Origin: Blastochloris sulfoviridis
GTDB taxonomy: Bacteria; Pseudomonadota; Alphaproteobacteria; Rhizobiales; Xanthobacteraceae
Length of the DNA: 39,535 nt
Direction: 5' to 3'
NCBI RefSeq assembly: GCF_008630065.1
Contig: NZ_VWPL01000032.1
Span: 1-39,535 of the forward strand
This document shows positions 19,105 to 27,887 of this stretch, piece by piece (the first letter of the stretch is position 1; the number at the start of each line of letters is the position of its first letter). Made by a program: the position numbers and the translations under genes. The notes under the pieces were generated by a model, which was not told the DNA's origin, did not search any database, and worked only from the letters and a program-made list of their open reading frames with translations.

Positions 19105-19197
19105 TGTGACGTGAAGTCCGGTTGACCAAGCCGGATTTCACCCCCTGCCCTCGCCCGCAGTCGAGCCTGCGCCGGCGGCGGGATGACGATCCGCAGC

Positions 19198-19238
19198 AAA
19201 GCCCGCGCCGGCAGTGTGACCATGCCGGCGCGGGCTTT
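19198..19238 (+). terminator. Strong hairpin terminator
   Basis: AAAGCCCGCGCCGGCA (19198-19213) and its exact complement (19223-19238) form a 16-bp stem with a 9-base loop, ending in TTT. It lies 94 bases after the outer-membrane gene stop. Because the arms carry AAA and TTT it could act in both directions. Confidence 0.8.
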
Positions 19239-19702
19239 GGCTGTTTATGCGACCCGCTGGCCCCACCGGCCGGCCGGCGCATGGCCGGTCCAGTTGCGGC
19301 ATCATGGAAGGCGCGCCCTGCGCGGCATCCGCCATCGGGGCCATCGGCCCGCTTTGGCCGCGATTGGCGGCGCCCTGCACGGGCAGAGACCGCGACCGCC
19401 GCGGTCCGGCGATCGCCGTCAGATCACCCGCCGCGCTGCGCGGGATTTCACAAGACTACCCGAAGCGCCCGTTTGGAGTTGGCAATCCAGCCCCAACTCA
19501 CTACAAATCGATCCGCAATTCGAGAGGTCGATGGCTTGATTGAATTGGAGCGCAAGTTCCAACACCTTGAGTTCGCACACCTTATCTCGCAGAACCGGCG
19601 GCCGGTTCTGCGCCGGATGCTCTGGACGGCGAGGCCCGGCCGGCTCATGAGGGCCAAATCTACGCTTCCCATTGTTCCCGAGCATCGCCAACGGGCTGAG
19701 CG
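19239..19702. other. Intergenic region upstream of the mrp operon
   Basis: 464 bases with no gene I can support. The part at 19475-19605 is visibly less G+C rich than its surroundings and could be the remnant of a transferred gene or the promoter region of the mrp operon. Open frames on both strands exist but resemble nothing known to me. Confidence 0.4.
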
Positions 19703-22576
19703 ATGTCAGTGCTGATTGTCCTGGCCTTGATGGCCCTGCTGGCGGGCGCAGGCTTTGCGCCCATCGCCGCGCGATTCGGGCGCGTGCAGGCCTCGCAGAC
19801 CGCGGCCGCAGCCCTGGTCGCCGCCCTGGCCCTGCTCGCACCGCTGGTTCCCGAGGCGATGTCCGGCCAGGTGGTGGTGGCCTCCTGGTCCTGGCTGCCG
19901 GAATGGGGGCTCGACCTCGCCTTCCGGTTCGACGGGCTGTCGCTGCTGTTCGCGCTGCTCATCCTCGGCATCGGCCTGCTGATCGTCCTCTATGCCAGCT
20001 ACTACCTGCCGGTGTCCGACCGGATGGGGCGGTTCCTGGGGCTGCTGCTGGTCTTCGCCGCCGGCATGCTGGGCATCGTGCTGTCCGAGAACATCCTGCT
20101 GCTCCTGGTGTTCTGGGAGATCACCAGCGTCACCTCCTTCCTGCTGATCGCCTACAAGTACGAGGCGCACGATGCGCGCATCGCCGCGCGCATGGCGCTG
20201 GCGGTCACCGGCGGCGGCGGCCTAGCGATGCTTGCCGGCTTCCTGCTGCTCGGACACATCGCCGGCTCGTTCGAACTGTCGGACATCCTCGCCCGCGGCG
20301 CGCAGATCCGCGCCCATCCGCTCTATGCGCCGACGCTGCTGCTGATCCTTCTCGGCGCCTTCACCAAGTCGGCACAGTTTCCGCTGCATTTCTGGCTGCC
20401 GAACGCGATGGCCGCGCCGACCCCGGTCTCCGCCTATCTGCACTCGGCGACCATGGTGAAGGCCGGCGTGTTCCTGATCGCGCGCCTGCACCCGGCCCTG
20501 GCCGGCACCGAGCTGTGGTTCGGGCTGGTCAGCTCGGTCGGCGCGGCGACCTTCGTGTACGGCGCCTATGTGGCGCTGCTGAAGCACGACTTCAAAGGCC
20601 TCCTGGCCTATTCCACGATCAGCCATCTCGGGCTGATCACGCTTCTGTTCGGCCTCGACACGCCGCTCAGCGTGGTTGCCGGCGTGTTCCACATCATCAA
20701 TCACGCCATCTTCAAGGCGTCGCTGTTCATGGCCGCCGGCATCATCGACCATGAATGCGGCACGCGCGACATGCGGCGCATCAACGGCCTGTTCAAGTAC
20801 ATGCCCTACACGGCGACGCTCGGCATCGTCGCGGCGGGGGCGATGGCCGGCGTGCCGCTGCTCAACGGCTTCCTCAGCAAGGAGATGTTCTTCGCCGAGA
20901 CCATCGAGCATCCGCATTTCGGCATCCACACCTGGGTTCTGCCGGTATTCGCCACCATCGCCGGCATGCTGTCGGTCGCCTATTCGACGCGCTTCATCCA
21001 CGACGTGTTCTTCAATGGCGAGCCGATCAACCTGCCGCGCTCGCCGCACGAGCCGCCGCGCTGGATGCGCTTTCCGGTCGAGATCCTGGTGCTGCTGTGC
21101 GTCGCGGTCGGCATCGCGCCGCAGCTTTCGGTCGGCCCGCTGCTCGATGCCGCGGCCGGCGCGGCGCTGCTGGGCAAGCTGCCGCACTTCGAGCTGGCGG
21201 TGTGGCACGGCTTCAGCCTGCCGCTGGTCATGAGCTTCGTCGCGCTGGCCGCCGGCATCGTCTACTACGTCAACCGGCGCTTCCTGTTCGAGCTGCACGA
21301 GCGCTATCTGCCCGACCTGCAGAGCCCGGTGGCGTTCGAGCGCGTCTATCAGGCGATGACCGCCGTCGCCGGGAAGGTGATGGCGCTCGTCGACAGCGGC
21401 GCGCCGCGGCGTTATCTCGCGCCCCTTCTGGTGTTCGCGATCGCGCTCGGCCTGTGGGCCTATTGGTCGGCGCATCTGACTGGCGTCAGCCTCGCGCTCG
21501 CCGGCACGGCGGCCGGGGCGCCGGCGGGCCCTGTGGTCCAGGCGTTGGCGCTGGCCGGCCTCGCCGCGCTCGCGGCCGGCTGCCTTGGCGTCGTCGCCTG
21601 CCACCGCCAGCGTCTGCTCGCCATCATCTTCATGAGCGTGGTCGGCCTCGTGGTGTCGATGACCTTCGTGCTGCTGTCGGCGCCCGACCTGGCGCTGACG
21701 CAGATTTCGGTCGAGGTCGTCACCATCGTGGTGATGCTGCTGGCGCTGCGCTTCCTGCCGGCGCGGGCGGAGGCGGCCGAGCCGCGCGGGCGCCGGCTGC
21801 GCGACATGGCGCTCGCCGGGCTTGCCGGCGGCGGGGTGGCCGCCCTCAGCTACGCCATGCTGACGCGGCCGTTCGAGACGATCTCGAACTTCTATCTCGC
21901 GAACGCCGTGCCGGGCGGCGGCGGCGCCAACGCAGTCAATGTCATCCTGGTCGATTTCCGCGGCTTCGACACGCTGGGCGAGATCACCGTGCTGGCCATG
22001 GCGGCGCTCGGCGCGCACGCGCTGGTCAGCGGCCTGCGGCTCTCCCCCTATGCCGGCAGCGCTTCGCGCGAGGCCGACCGCCACCCCATCATGCTGGCCA
22101 TGCTGGTGCGCCCACTGCTGCCGCTGGCGCTCGCCGTCTCGCTCTACATCCTGCTGCGCGGCCACAATCTGCCGGGCGGCGGCTTCATCGCCGGTCTCGT
22201 CACGTCGGTGGCGCTGATCCTGCAGTACATCGCCTGCGGCATCGATTTCGGCCGCGCGCGCCTGCCGCTCGACCAGCCGCGGCTGATCGCGGCGGGCCTC
22301 GCCATCGCCGGCGCCACCGGCGCTGCGAGCTGGCTGTTCGGCGCACCGTTCCTCACCAGCGCGCACGGCCATGTCCATCTACCGCTCATCGGCGATGTCG
22401 AGCTTGCCTCCGCCATGCTGTTCGATCTCGGCGTCTATCTGGTGGTGGTGGGCGGCACGCTCCTGGTGCTCACCGAGCTCGGAGCACTGAGCCGGCGCGA
22501 GCTTGGCGCCGAGGGGCCGACGCAGGAGCCGGTGAGCCAGAAGCCAGCGACGCGGGAGCCGGCGTCATGGAGCTGA
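19703..22576 (+). CDS. mrpA: Monovalent cation/H+ antiporter, fused subunits A and B
   Basis: The 957-residue inner-membrane protein joins MrpA (NuoL-like, about 1-780) and an MrpB domain (about 800-935, with LRGHNLPGGGFIAGLV), the arrangement of the rhizobial PhaAB type. Conserved proton-path residues are visible: Glu139 in LVFWEITS, Lys222 in AFTKSAQFPLHFWLP, His247 and Lys253. It forms a hetero-oligomer with the five products downstream and exchanges Na+ or K+ for protons, supporting pH and salt tolerance. A poor Shine-Dalgarno site precedes ATG 19703. The stop overlaps mrpC by ten bases. Whether Na+ or K+ is the ion cannot be read from sequence. Confidence 0.93.
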   Translation: MSVLIVLALMALLAGAGFAPIAARFGRVQASQTAAAALVAALALLAPLVPEAMSGQVVVASWSWLPEWGLDLAFRFDGLSLLFALLILGIGLLIVLYASYYLPVSDRMGRFLGLLLVFAAGMLGIVLSENILLLLVFWEITSVTSFLLIAYKYEAHDARIAARMALAVTGGGGLAMLAGFLLLGHIAGSFELSDILARGAQIRAHPLYAPTLLLILLGAFTKSAQFPLHFWLPNAMAAPTPVSAYLHSATMVKAGVFLIARLHPALAGTELWFGLVSSVGAATFVYGAYVALLKHDFKGLLAYSTISHLGLITLLFGLDTPLSVVAGVFHIINHAIFKASLFMAAGIIDHECGTRDMRRINGLFKYMPYTATLGIVAAGAMAGVPLLNGFLSKEMFFAETIEHPHFGIHTWVLPVFATIAGMLSVAYSTRFIHDVFFNGEPINLPRSPHEPPRWMRFPVEILVLLCVAVGIAPQLSVGPLLDAAAGAALLGKLPHFELAVWHGFSLPLVMSFVALAAGIVYYVNRRFLFELHERYLPDLQSPVAFERVYQAMTAVAGKVMALVDSGAPRRYLAPLLVFAIALGLWAYWSAHLTGVSLALAGTAAGAPAGPVVQALALAGLAALAAGCLGVVACHRQRLLAIIFMSVVGLVVSMTFVLLSAPDLALTQISVEVVTIVVMLLALRFLPARAEAAEPRGRRLRDMALAGLAGGGVAALSYAMLTRPFETISNFYLANAVPGGGGANAVNVILVDFRGFDTLGEITVLAMAALGAHALVSGLRLSPYAGSASREADRHPIMLAMLVRPLLPLALAVSLYILLRGHNLPGGGFIAGLVTSVALILQYIACGIDFGRARLPLDQPRLIAAGLAIAGATGAASWLFGAPFLTSAHGHVHLPLIGDVELASAMLFDLGVYLVVVGGTLLVLTELGALSRRELGAEGPTQEPVSQKPATREPASWS

Positions 22577-22896
22577 TCGTTGCCGCCGGCATCGGCCTGC
22601 TCACCGCCTGCGGCCTCTATCTGGTGCTGCGGGCGGAGACCTTCTCCGTCGTGTTCGGCCTCACGCTGCTGTCCTATGCGGTCAATCTGGTGCTGTTCGC
22701 CAGCGGCCGGCTGGTGGCCAATGCGCCGCCGCTGCTGATCGAGGGCGTTGCGCGCCACACCGATCCGCTGCCGCAGGCGCTGGTGCTCACCGCCATCGTC
22801 ATCAGTTTCGGCATGACGGCCTATCTCGTCGCGCTGGCGCTGCGCGCCAAGGGCGAGAGCGGCCGCGACGGATTCGACGACGGCGACCCGACATGA
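22567..22896 (+). CDS. mrpC: Monovalent cation/H+ antiporter subunit C
   Basis: A 109-residue NuoK-like membrane protein with three helices (about 3-23, 30-47, 70-93). The segments FSVVFGLTLLSYAVNLVLF and PLPQALVLTAIVISFGMTA are characteristic of MrpC/MnhC/PhaC. The ATG lies ten bases inside the end of mrpA and its stop forms ATGA with mrpD, so translation is coupled on both sides. Confidence 0.93.
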   Translation: MELIVAAGIGLLTACGLYLVLRAETFSVVFGLTLLSYAVNLVLFASGRLVANAPPLLIEGVARHTDPLPQALVLTAIVISFGMTAYLVALALRAKGESGRDGFDDGDPT

Positions 22897-24416
22897 GCCA
22901 TCTCGCGATCATTCCCATCCTGCTGCCGCTCGCGGCCGGCATCGCCTGCCTGGCGCTGGAGCGCGCGGGGCTCGCTGCGCAGCGCACCGTTTCGCTCGCC
23001 TCGGCGCTGATGATGGTGGCGATCGCGGCACTGCTGCTGCGGCACGCCGGCACCGGCGCGATCGACGTCTATGCGCTCGGCAACTGGCCGGCGCCGTTCG
23101 GCATCGTGCTGGTGCTCGACCGGCTCTCGGCATTGATGGTGGCGGTGTGCGCGGCGCTGGCGCTGCCGGCGCTGATCTATGCGAGCGGCGGCACCGACGC
23201 GCTGGGCCGCCATTTCCATGCGCTGTTCCAGTTCCAGATCGCCGGCCTCACCGGCGCCTTCCTCACCGGCGACCTGTTCAACCTGTTCGTCTTCTTCGAG
23301 GTGCTGCTGCTCGCCTCCTACGGCCTGCTGGTGCACGGCAACGGCCGGGCGCGAGCGAGCGCCGGCCTCGCCTATGTCGTGCTCAACCTCACCGGCTCGG
23401 CGCTGTTCCTCATCGCGCTGGGGCTGCTCTACGGCACGCTGGGCACGCTCAACATGGCCGACATGGCCGGTGCGCTGGCCCGCGTGCCGACGGCGGATCA
23501 GGCGCTGGTGCGCACGGCCGCAAGCCTGCTGGTGGTGGTGTTCGCGCTGAAGGCGGCGCTGTTTCCGCTGTCGTTCTGGCTGCCGCGCGTCTATGGCGCG
23601 GCGGTCGCGCCGGCCGCGGCACTGTTCGCCATCATGACCAAGGTCGGCGTCTATGCGCTGCTGCGGGTCTCCACCGCCACCTTCGCCGGCGCGCCGGTCA
23701 CCGCCGATCTGCTGCAGCCCTGGCTGATGCCGCTGGCGATCGCCACCATCGTCGCCGGCACGCTCGGTGCGCTGGCGGCGCGGCGGCTGGCCGTGGTGGT
23801 GGCGAGCCTCGTCGTGGTCTCCACCGGCACGCTGCTCGCGGCGATCGCCGCAGCAGGCACCGAGGCGATCGCCGCGGCGCTGTTCTATCTCGTCCATTCG
23901 ACGCTGGTCGCCGGCGGCTTCTTCCTCTTGGCCGGGCGCATCGCGACGGCGCGCGGCGAGGCGGGCGACGGCTTCCGGACCGGCCAGACCGCCAGGCGGG
24001 CGGTGACGCTGGGGGCGGCCTATCTGGTGTTTGCGCTGGCCATTTGCGGCGTGCCGCCGCTCTCCGGCTTCCTCGCCAAGCTGATGATCCTGCGGTCGAT
24101 CCAGGAGGCCCCGTTCGGACCCCTTGCATGGACGGCGCTTCTGCTGTCGAGCCTGCTGCCGGCGCTGGTGCTGGCGCGCGCCGCCAGCGTGTTGTTCTGG
24201 GAGGCGAAGCCGGCGCCCGCCGCCACCGCCGAGGTGCGGCTTGGCCTGCCGGCGCTCGCCATGCTGACGATGCTGGCGGCGAGCCCGCTGCTCGTGGCAT
24301 TCGCCGCACCGGTGGCCGATTATGCGCGGGCCACCGCCGAGCAGCTTCAGTCCTCTGCGGCGTCCGAAGCCGTGCTCGGCGCCGATCCCGCCACTGCCCG
24401 CGAGCGCCGGCCATGA
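22893..24416 (+). CDS. mrpD: Monovalent cation/H+ antiporter subunit D
   Basis: A 507-residue NuoM/N-like membrane protein with about fourteen helices. Glu136 (LFVFFEVLLLASYG) and Lys220 (ALKAALFPLSFWLP) match the conserved pair known to be needed for activity in Bacillus MrpD (Glu137 and Lys219). The late segment GVPPLSGFLAKLMIL is also typical. It overlaps mrpC and mrpE by four bases each. Length is normal for the family. Confidence 0.94.
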   Translation: MSHLAIIPILLPLAAGIACLALERAGLAAQRTVSLASALMMVAIAALLLRHAGTGAIDVYALGNWPAPFGIVLVLDRLSALMVAVCAALALPALIYASGGTDALGRHFHALFQFQIAGLTGAFLTGDLFNLFVFFEVLLLASYGLLVHGNGRARASAGLAYVVLNLTGSALFLIALGLLYGTLGTLNMADMAGALARVPTADQALVRTAASLLVVVFALKAALFPLSFWLPRVYGAAVAPAAALFAIMTKVGVYALLRVSTATFAGAPVTADLLQPWLMPLAIATIVAGTLGALAARRLAVVVASLVVVSTGTLLAAIAAAGTEAIAAALFYLVHSTLVAGGFFLLAGRIATARGEAGDGFRTGQTARRAVTLGAAYLVFALAICGVPPLSGFLAKLMILRSIQEAPFGPLAWTALLLSSLLPALVLARAASVLFWEAKPAPAATAEVRLGLPALAMLTMLAASPLLVAFAAPVADYARATAEQLQSSAASEAVLGADPATARERRP

Positions 24417-24925
24417 CAGGGTTTCCGATGTCCGTTCTGCACGCTCTCGTGCCGGCGCCGGTGCTCAGCCTGATGATCTTGGGGCTGTGGCTCGCGCTGG
24501 CGCCGCAGATCACGCCCGGCCAGTTCGTGCTCGGCGCGGTCGTCGCGCTGGCCATCCCCCGGCTCACCGCCGCATTCTGGCCCGACCGGCCTCGCCTCGC
24601 GCGGCCGCTGGTGGCGCTGCGCCTCGCCGGCACGGTGCTGGCCGACATCGTGGTGGCGAACTTCGCGGTGGCGCGCCGCGTCGTCGGGCCGCTCCATCGG
24701 CTGCATCCCGCCTTCGTCGAGGTGCCGCTCGATCTGCGCGACGGCTTCGTCGCCACCATTCTCGGCAGCATCGTGTCGCTGACGCCGGGCACGGTCTCGA
24801 TCGAGATCGACCGTGAGCGCTGGATCCTGTTCGTCCATGCGCTCGACGACACCGATGCGCAGATGCTCGTCGACACCATCAAGCGGCGCTACGAGGCGCC
24901 GCTGCGGGAGGCCTTCGCATGCTAG
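24413..24925 (+). CDS. mrpE: Monovalent cation/H+ antiporter subunit E
   Basis: A 170-residue protein with two N-terminal membrane helices (about 13-50) and a cytoplasmic domain. LADIVVANFAVARRV, the segment VEVPLDLRDGFVATILGSIVSLTPGTVSIEID, and VHALDD are typical of MrpE. ATG 24413 overlaps the mrpD stop as ATGA; a second Met six codons in is possible. The open frame continues upstream in the mrpD-overlapping frame, but that is not coding. The stop overlaps mrpF by seven bases. Confidence 0.92.
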   Translation: MTGFPMSVLHALVPAPVLSLMILGLWLALAPQITPGQFVLGAVVALAIPRLTAAFWPDRPRLARPLVALRLAGTVLADIVVANFAVARRVVGPLHRLHPAFVEVPLDLRDGFVATILGSIVSLTPGTVSIEIDRERWILFVHALDDTDAQMLVDTIKRRYEAPLREAFAC

Positions 24926-25188
24926 CCGTCGTCGTGCCCGTCGCAGTGGGACTGGTCGTGGCCGCCATCGCCCTCACGCTGTGGCGGCTGGTGCGCGGCC
25001 CAGGCGTGATGGACCGCGTGCTGGCGCTCGATACGCTCGCCGTCAACGCCATCGCGCTGGTGATCCTGTTCGACATCCTGTTCGGCAACGCCATCTCGTT
25101 CGAGGCGGCGCTGCTGATCGCGATGATGGGCTTCGTCGGCACCGCCGCGCTGTGCAAGTTCCGCCTCAGCGGCGATGTCATTGAATAG
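24919..25188 (+). CDS. mrpF: Monovalent cation/H+ antiporter subunit F
   Basis: An 89-residue protein with three predicted helices. RLVRGPGVMDRVLALDTLAVN followed by a hydrophobic stretch and a short KFRLSGDVIE end is the standard MrpF pattern. The ATG overlaps the end of mrpE by seven bases. An eight-base gap to mrpG follows. Confidence 0.92.
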   Translation: MLAVVVPVAVGLVVAAIALTLWRLVRGPGVMDRVLALDTLAVNAIALVILFDILFGNAISFEAALLIAMMGFVGTAALCKFRLSGDVIE

Positions 25189-25196
25189 GACTTGCC

Positions 25197-25574
25197 ATGC
25201 TGACCGAGGTGCTGACATCGGCGCTGGTGCTGATCGGGGCGGCCTTCGTGCTGCTCGGGGCGGTCGGGCTGGTGCGGCTGCCCGACCTGTTCACCCGCCT
25301 GCACGGCCCCACCAAGGCCACCACGCTCGGCGTCGGCGCCATGGTGCTGGGCTCGATGATTTACTTCAACGCTCAAGGCGAGGGCGTGAGCCTGCGCGAC
25401 CTCGCGATCGTGCTGTTCCTGTTCATCACCGCGCCGGTCAGCGCCCACATGATCGCCAAGGCGGCGTTGAAGGCGCGCGAGCGTCCGCCGCAGGCGGAGC
25501 CGCTCTCTTTCCCCTCTCCCCTTGCGGGAGAGGGTGCCGAGCGATCGACAGATCGCGAGGCGGGTGAGGGGTGA
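25197..25574 (+). CDS. mrpG: Monovalent cation/H+ antiporter subunit G, with repeat-encoded tail
   Basis: Residues 1-98 are a normal MrpG: three helices, GLVRLPDLFTRLHGPTKATTLG, and LFLFITAPVSAHMIAKAAL. The last 22 residues, from about 104 to 125 (including SPLAGEGAERSTDREAGEG), are encoded by the R2 palindrome copy B, and the TGA at 25572-25574 lies within the element. The original stop was probably lost when the element inserted, or lies upstream and was mutated. The tail follows the last helix and may be neutral. It is the final gene of the operon. Confidence 0.9.
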   Translation: MLTEVLTSALVLIGAAFVLLGAVGLVRLPDLFTRLHGPTKATTLGVGAMVLGSMIYFNAQGEGVSLRDLAIVLFLFITAPVSAHMIAKAALKARERPPQAEPLSFPSPLAGEGAERSTDREAGEG

Positions 25575-25690
25575 ATCTTCAAGCGCGCCGTATGCACCCC
25601 TCACCCGGCTCGACCTCGCCTCGCTCGGTCTCGCCACCCTCTCCCGCAAGGGGAGAGGGAAGAAAGAAGCCGAGCCGATCACCCGGAAAC
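25505..25690. repeat. Dispersed palindrome R2, copy B
   Basis: Matches copy A (3901-4092) along its whole length. The outer arms CTCTCCCCTTGCGGGAGAG and their complement near 25637-25660 would form a long hairpin that can end the mrp transcript and the convergent minus-strand genes. The first 70 bases also code for the MrpG tail. Confidence 0.9.
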
Positions 25691-25706
25691 TGTCTGACGT
25701 GAAAGA

Positions 25707-25970
25707 TCACCGCGGCAGGCCGCAGCGGGCATAGACCGCGGCGCCGAGCCGCTCGGCGGGGCGGAGGCCATCGGTGCGCCGTTCCGGCGCGGCGCGGTCA
25801 TCGGCAGGGGGCGCGTATTGCTGGGTCACCCGGGCGATGCAGCCGGCGGTGCGCGAATTGCGCTCGGCGGGCGGGCGCTGGCGCATCTCGGCATCCTCGC
25901 CGGCCGCTGCCGGCAGCGTCGCAGCAACCACGGCCGCGAGCAGCCCGGCGCGCGCCAGCCGCGCCGTCAC
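25707..25970 (-). CDS. Small secreted protein (hypothetical)
   Basis: The 87-residue product begins with a short positively charged segment and a hydrophobic stretch (TARLARAGLLAAVVAATLPAAA), a clear signal peptide with likely cleavage after residue 23 or so. The mature peptide of about 64 residues is rich in Arg, Ala and Pro and has two cysteines, which could form one disulfide in the periplasm. No family is recognised. The ATG overlaps the prmB stop as ATGA, which supports its being real. The gene ends 16 bases before the R2 palindrome. Confidence 0.6.
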   Translation of the reverse strand: MTARLARAGLLAAVVAATLPAAAGEDAEMRQRPPAERNSRTAGCIARVTQQYAPPADDRAAPERRTDGLRPAERLGAAVYARCGLPR

Positions 25971-26914
25971 GGCAGCCGGCCGCGTGTTGTGGCCGGCGTG
26001 AAATCCTCCGCCCGCAGCCAGAACACCTCGCCTTCGCTGGTCTCGGTGTCGAGCCAGAACAGCGGCAGATCAGGGAACGCGGCCTCCAGCGCCGGTCGGC
26101 CCCGGCCGACCTCGCACATCAGCGCGCCGGACAGCGCAAGATGGGCCGGCGCTTCGGCCAGGATGCGACGGACGATGTCGAGCCCGTCGGCGCCGCCGTC
26201 GAGCGCCAAGTGGGGCTCGTGCGCGGCCTCCGGCGGGAGATTCGCCATGCCCTCAGCATCGACATAGGGCGGGTTGGTGAGGATGAGATCGTAGTGCGCG
26301 CCGGCCACCGGCGCGAACAGGTCGCCGCGGAACAGCGTGATGCGGTCGGCGAACCCGCTGTTGGCGATGTTGTAGGCTGCGACCTCGGCGGCGTCGGCCG
26401 ACAGCTCCACCGCGTCGATCATCGCATTCGGGAAGACGTGGGCGGCGAGGATGGCGAGGCAGCCCGAGCCGGTGCAGAGATCGAGCACCCGCTCGACCCC
26501 CCCGACGTCGCCGATCAGCGCGCCATCGGGGCCGATCAGGTCGGTGCGGAACAGCAACTCGCCGATGAAGGAGCGCGGAATGATCACCCGCGGGTCGACC
26601 GCGAACGGCACGCCCTGGATATAGGCGCGGCCGACCAGATAGGGCGCGGGCATGCGGGTGGTCACCCGCGCCTCGATCAGGTGCAGCACGTGGCGCCGCT
26701 CGGCCCGCGTCAGCCGGGCATCGAGCCAGGGCGCGAGGTCGTCGATCGGCAGATGCAGCGCCTCCAGGATCAGGAACGCCGCCTCGTCGAGCGCGGTCTC
26801 GGTGCCGTAGCCGTAGGAGATGCCAGCCGCATTGAAACGGCTGACCGCGCAGCGCACCAAGTCGCGCACGGTCAGGAGGTCTTCGGCGTCGGTGTCGGCG
26901 GTGCTGTCGGTCAC
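25967..26914 (-). CDS. prmB: 50S ribosomal protein L3 N5-glutamine methyltransferase
   Basis: The 315-residue product is a class I SAM-dependent methyltransferase of the HemK/PrmB type: a helical N-domain with PYLVGRAYIQGVPFAVDPRVIIPRS, SAM loop VLDLCTGSGC at 143-152, and the glutamine-binding NPPY at 214-217. The N-terminal segment, including SRFNAAGISYGYGTET, points to PrmB (ribosomal protein L3) rather than PrmC (release factors), since PrmC lacks it. It is followed in a coupled manner by the small secreted protein. Confidence 0.92.
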   Translation of the reverse strand: MTDSTADTDAEDLLTVRDLVRCAVSRFNAAGISYGYGTETALDEAAFLILEALHLPIDDLAPWLDARLTRAERRHVLHLIEARVTTRMPAPYLVGRAYIQGVPFAVDPRVIIPRSFIGELLFRTDLIGPDGALIGDVGGVERVLDLCTGSGCLAILAAHVFPNAMIDAVELSADAAEVAAYNIANSGFADRITLFRGDLFAPVAGAHYDLILTNPPYVDAEGMANLPPEAAHEPHLALDGGADGLDIVRRILAEAPAHLALSGALMCEVGRGRPALEAAFPDLPLFWLDTETSEGEVFWLRAEDFTPATTRGRLP

Positions 26915-26994
26915 ATCAGCCCGATAGCCGCCCGGCGGGACGGACGCAAGAGGTCCGTCGCCCCGGTGCGGCCGCGCTCAGCCGCAGGATCGGA

Positions 26995-27309
26995 TTACTC
27001 GCACACTTCCATGCGGCGGACGGTCCAGCCATAGCCTTCCACCCAGATGCGGCGGTTGGCCATGTAGCAGACCGGCGCCTCGACCGGCTCGTAATAGTAG
27101 ACGCGGCGCGGCGGCGGCGCGGGGTAGTAGTAGGTCGGCGCGGCATTGGCGGCGGCGGCCCCGATCAACGCGCCGGCGGCCAAGCCGAGCACCGCACCGG
27201 CGGCCACGTCGCCGCCGCGGTAGCGCGCCTCGGCGGGGGCCGGCGCGGCGGCCATGGCGGCAGCGGCGACCAGCCCCGCACAGGCGAGAGTCGAGAAGGT
27301 GCGTGTCAT
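26995..27309 (-). CDS. Secreted glycine-zipper-like protein (hypothetical)
   Basis: The 104-residue product has a signal peptide (about 1-27, ending in AEA), then a glycine/alanine-rich hydrophobic segment (GDVAAGAVLGLAAGALIGAAAA) resembling a glycine zipper, a Tyr/Pro-rich linker (PTYYYPAPPPRRVYYYEP), and a C-terminal part with two cysteines in CYMANRRIWVEGYGW. Similar small cell-envelope proteins are common in Rhizobiales, but the role is unknown. The start at 27307-27309 is chosen because GGAGG (complement at 27315-27319) stands six bases upstream; a longer frame reaches 27342. Confidence 0.7.
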   Translation of the reverse strand: MTRTFSTLACAGLVAAAAMAAAPAPAEARYRGGDVAAGAVLGLAAGALIGAAAANAAPTYYYPAPPPRRVYYYEPVEAPVCYMANRRIWVEGYGWTVRRMEVCE

Positions 27310-27542
27310 GGTGACCTCCATGCGCTGCGGGAGCGGAACCACCGCTTCCGAGCCGTCAAGTCTATGGCTTGAGTCTTGACGATGAATTGCGCCAAAACAT
27401 CGGCAGATCGGATGGTACGAGCGTCACGGCGTGGTGTTGCGGATGCGGCGCTGGGACACGGTCGCCTGCTCGCAATGCCACGGTTGCAAAAGCGCCAAAA
27501 TTCGCGCGAAGTCGGCGCGCCCGTGCTTGCGGGCGGCCGCAG

Positions 27543-27887
27543 TCAGGCCGGAAATTGCTCGATTTCCAGGTCTTCGACTTCCGGATCGACCAGCCGGGCC
27601 GCGCCCCACTGCGTTAATATTTCGTTCATCCTATCGACGACGAAAAACCGCGCCGCGTCGCGGTCATAGCCCTCGGCGAGCAGCGTGTCATAGTCGGTGT
27701 GGCAGTGGCGGACGTGGGTGGTGGTGGCCAGCCACACGGCGATGGAGGGCGGCAGCCCGCGCAGCGCCGGCGCCGACAGCGCCTGGCGGAAGATCGGCTC
27801 GGCGTCGGCCAGCGGAATGTGCGGCGCAAGCTCGCGGATCGCCTTGCGCAAGGCGCGCTGGCGGCGGGTGCCGGCCGCGCCGCTCAT
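27543..27887 (-). CDS. DUF2293 domain protein
   Basis: The 114-residue product matches the Rhizobiales DUF2293 pattern: ADAEPIFRQAL, LPPSIAVWLATTTHVRH, HTDYDTLLAEGYDRDAAR and FVVDRMNEILTQWG. Function is unknown and no signal or membrane segment is present. The ATG at 27885-27887 forms an ATGA overlap with the trmO stop, so the two are likely co-translated. The frame is open further upstream only within trmO. Confidence 0.78.
   Translation of the reverse strand: MSGAAGTRRQRALRKAIRELAPHIPLADAEPIFRQALSAPALRGLPPSIAVWLATTTHVRHCHTDYDTLLAEGYDRDAARFFVVDRMNEILTQWGAARLVDPEVEDLEIEQFPA

Noticed and set aside
16775-19715. Other overlapping open frames around the porin-like gene
   Set aside because: They are low-complexity Arg/Pro/Ser products without start signals or recognisable domains.
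19419-19841. Minus-strand frame across the AT-richer patch
   Set aside because: The segment with LRDKVCELKVLELALQF looks more protein-like than most shadows, but no family, start site or ribosome-binding site supports it, and it overlaps the mrpA start.
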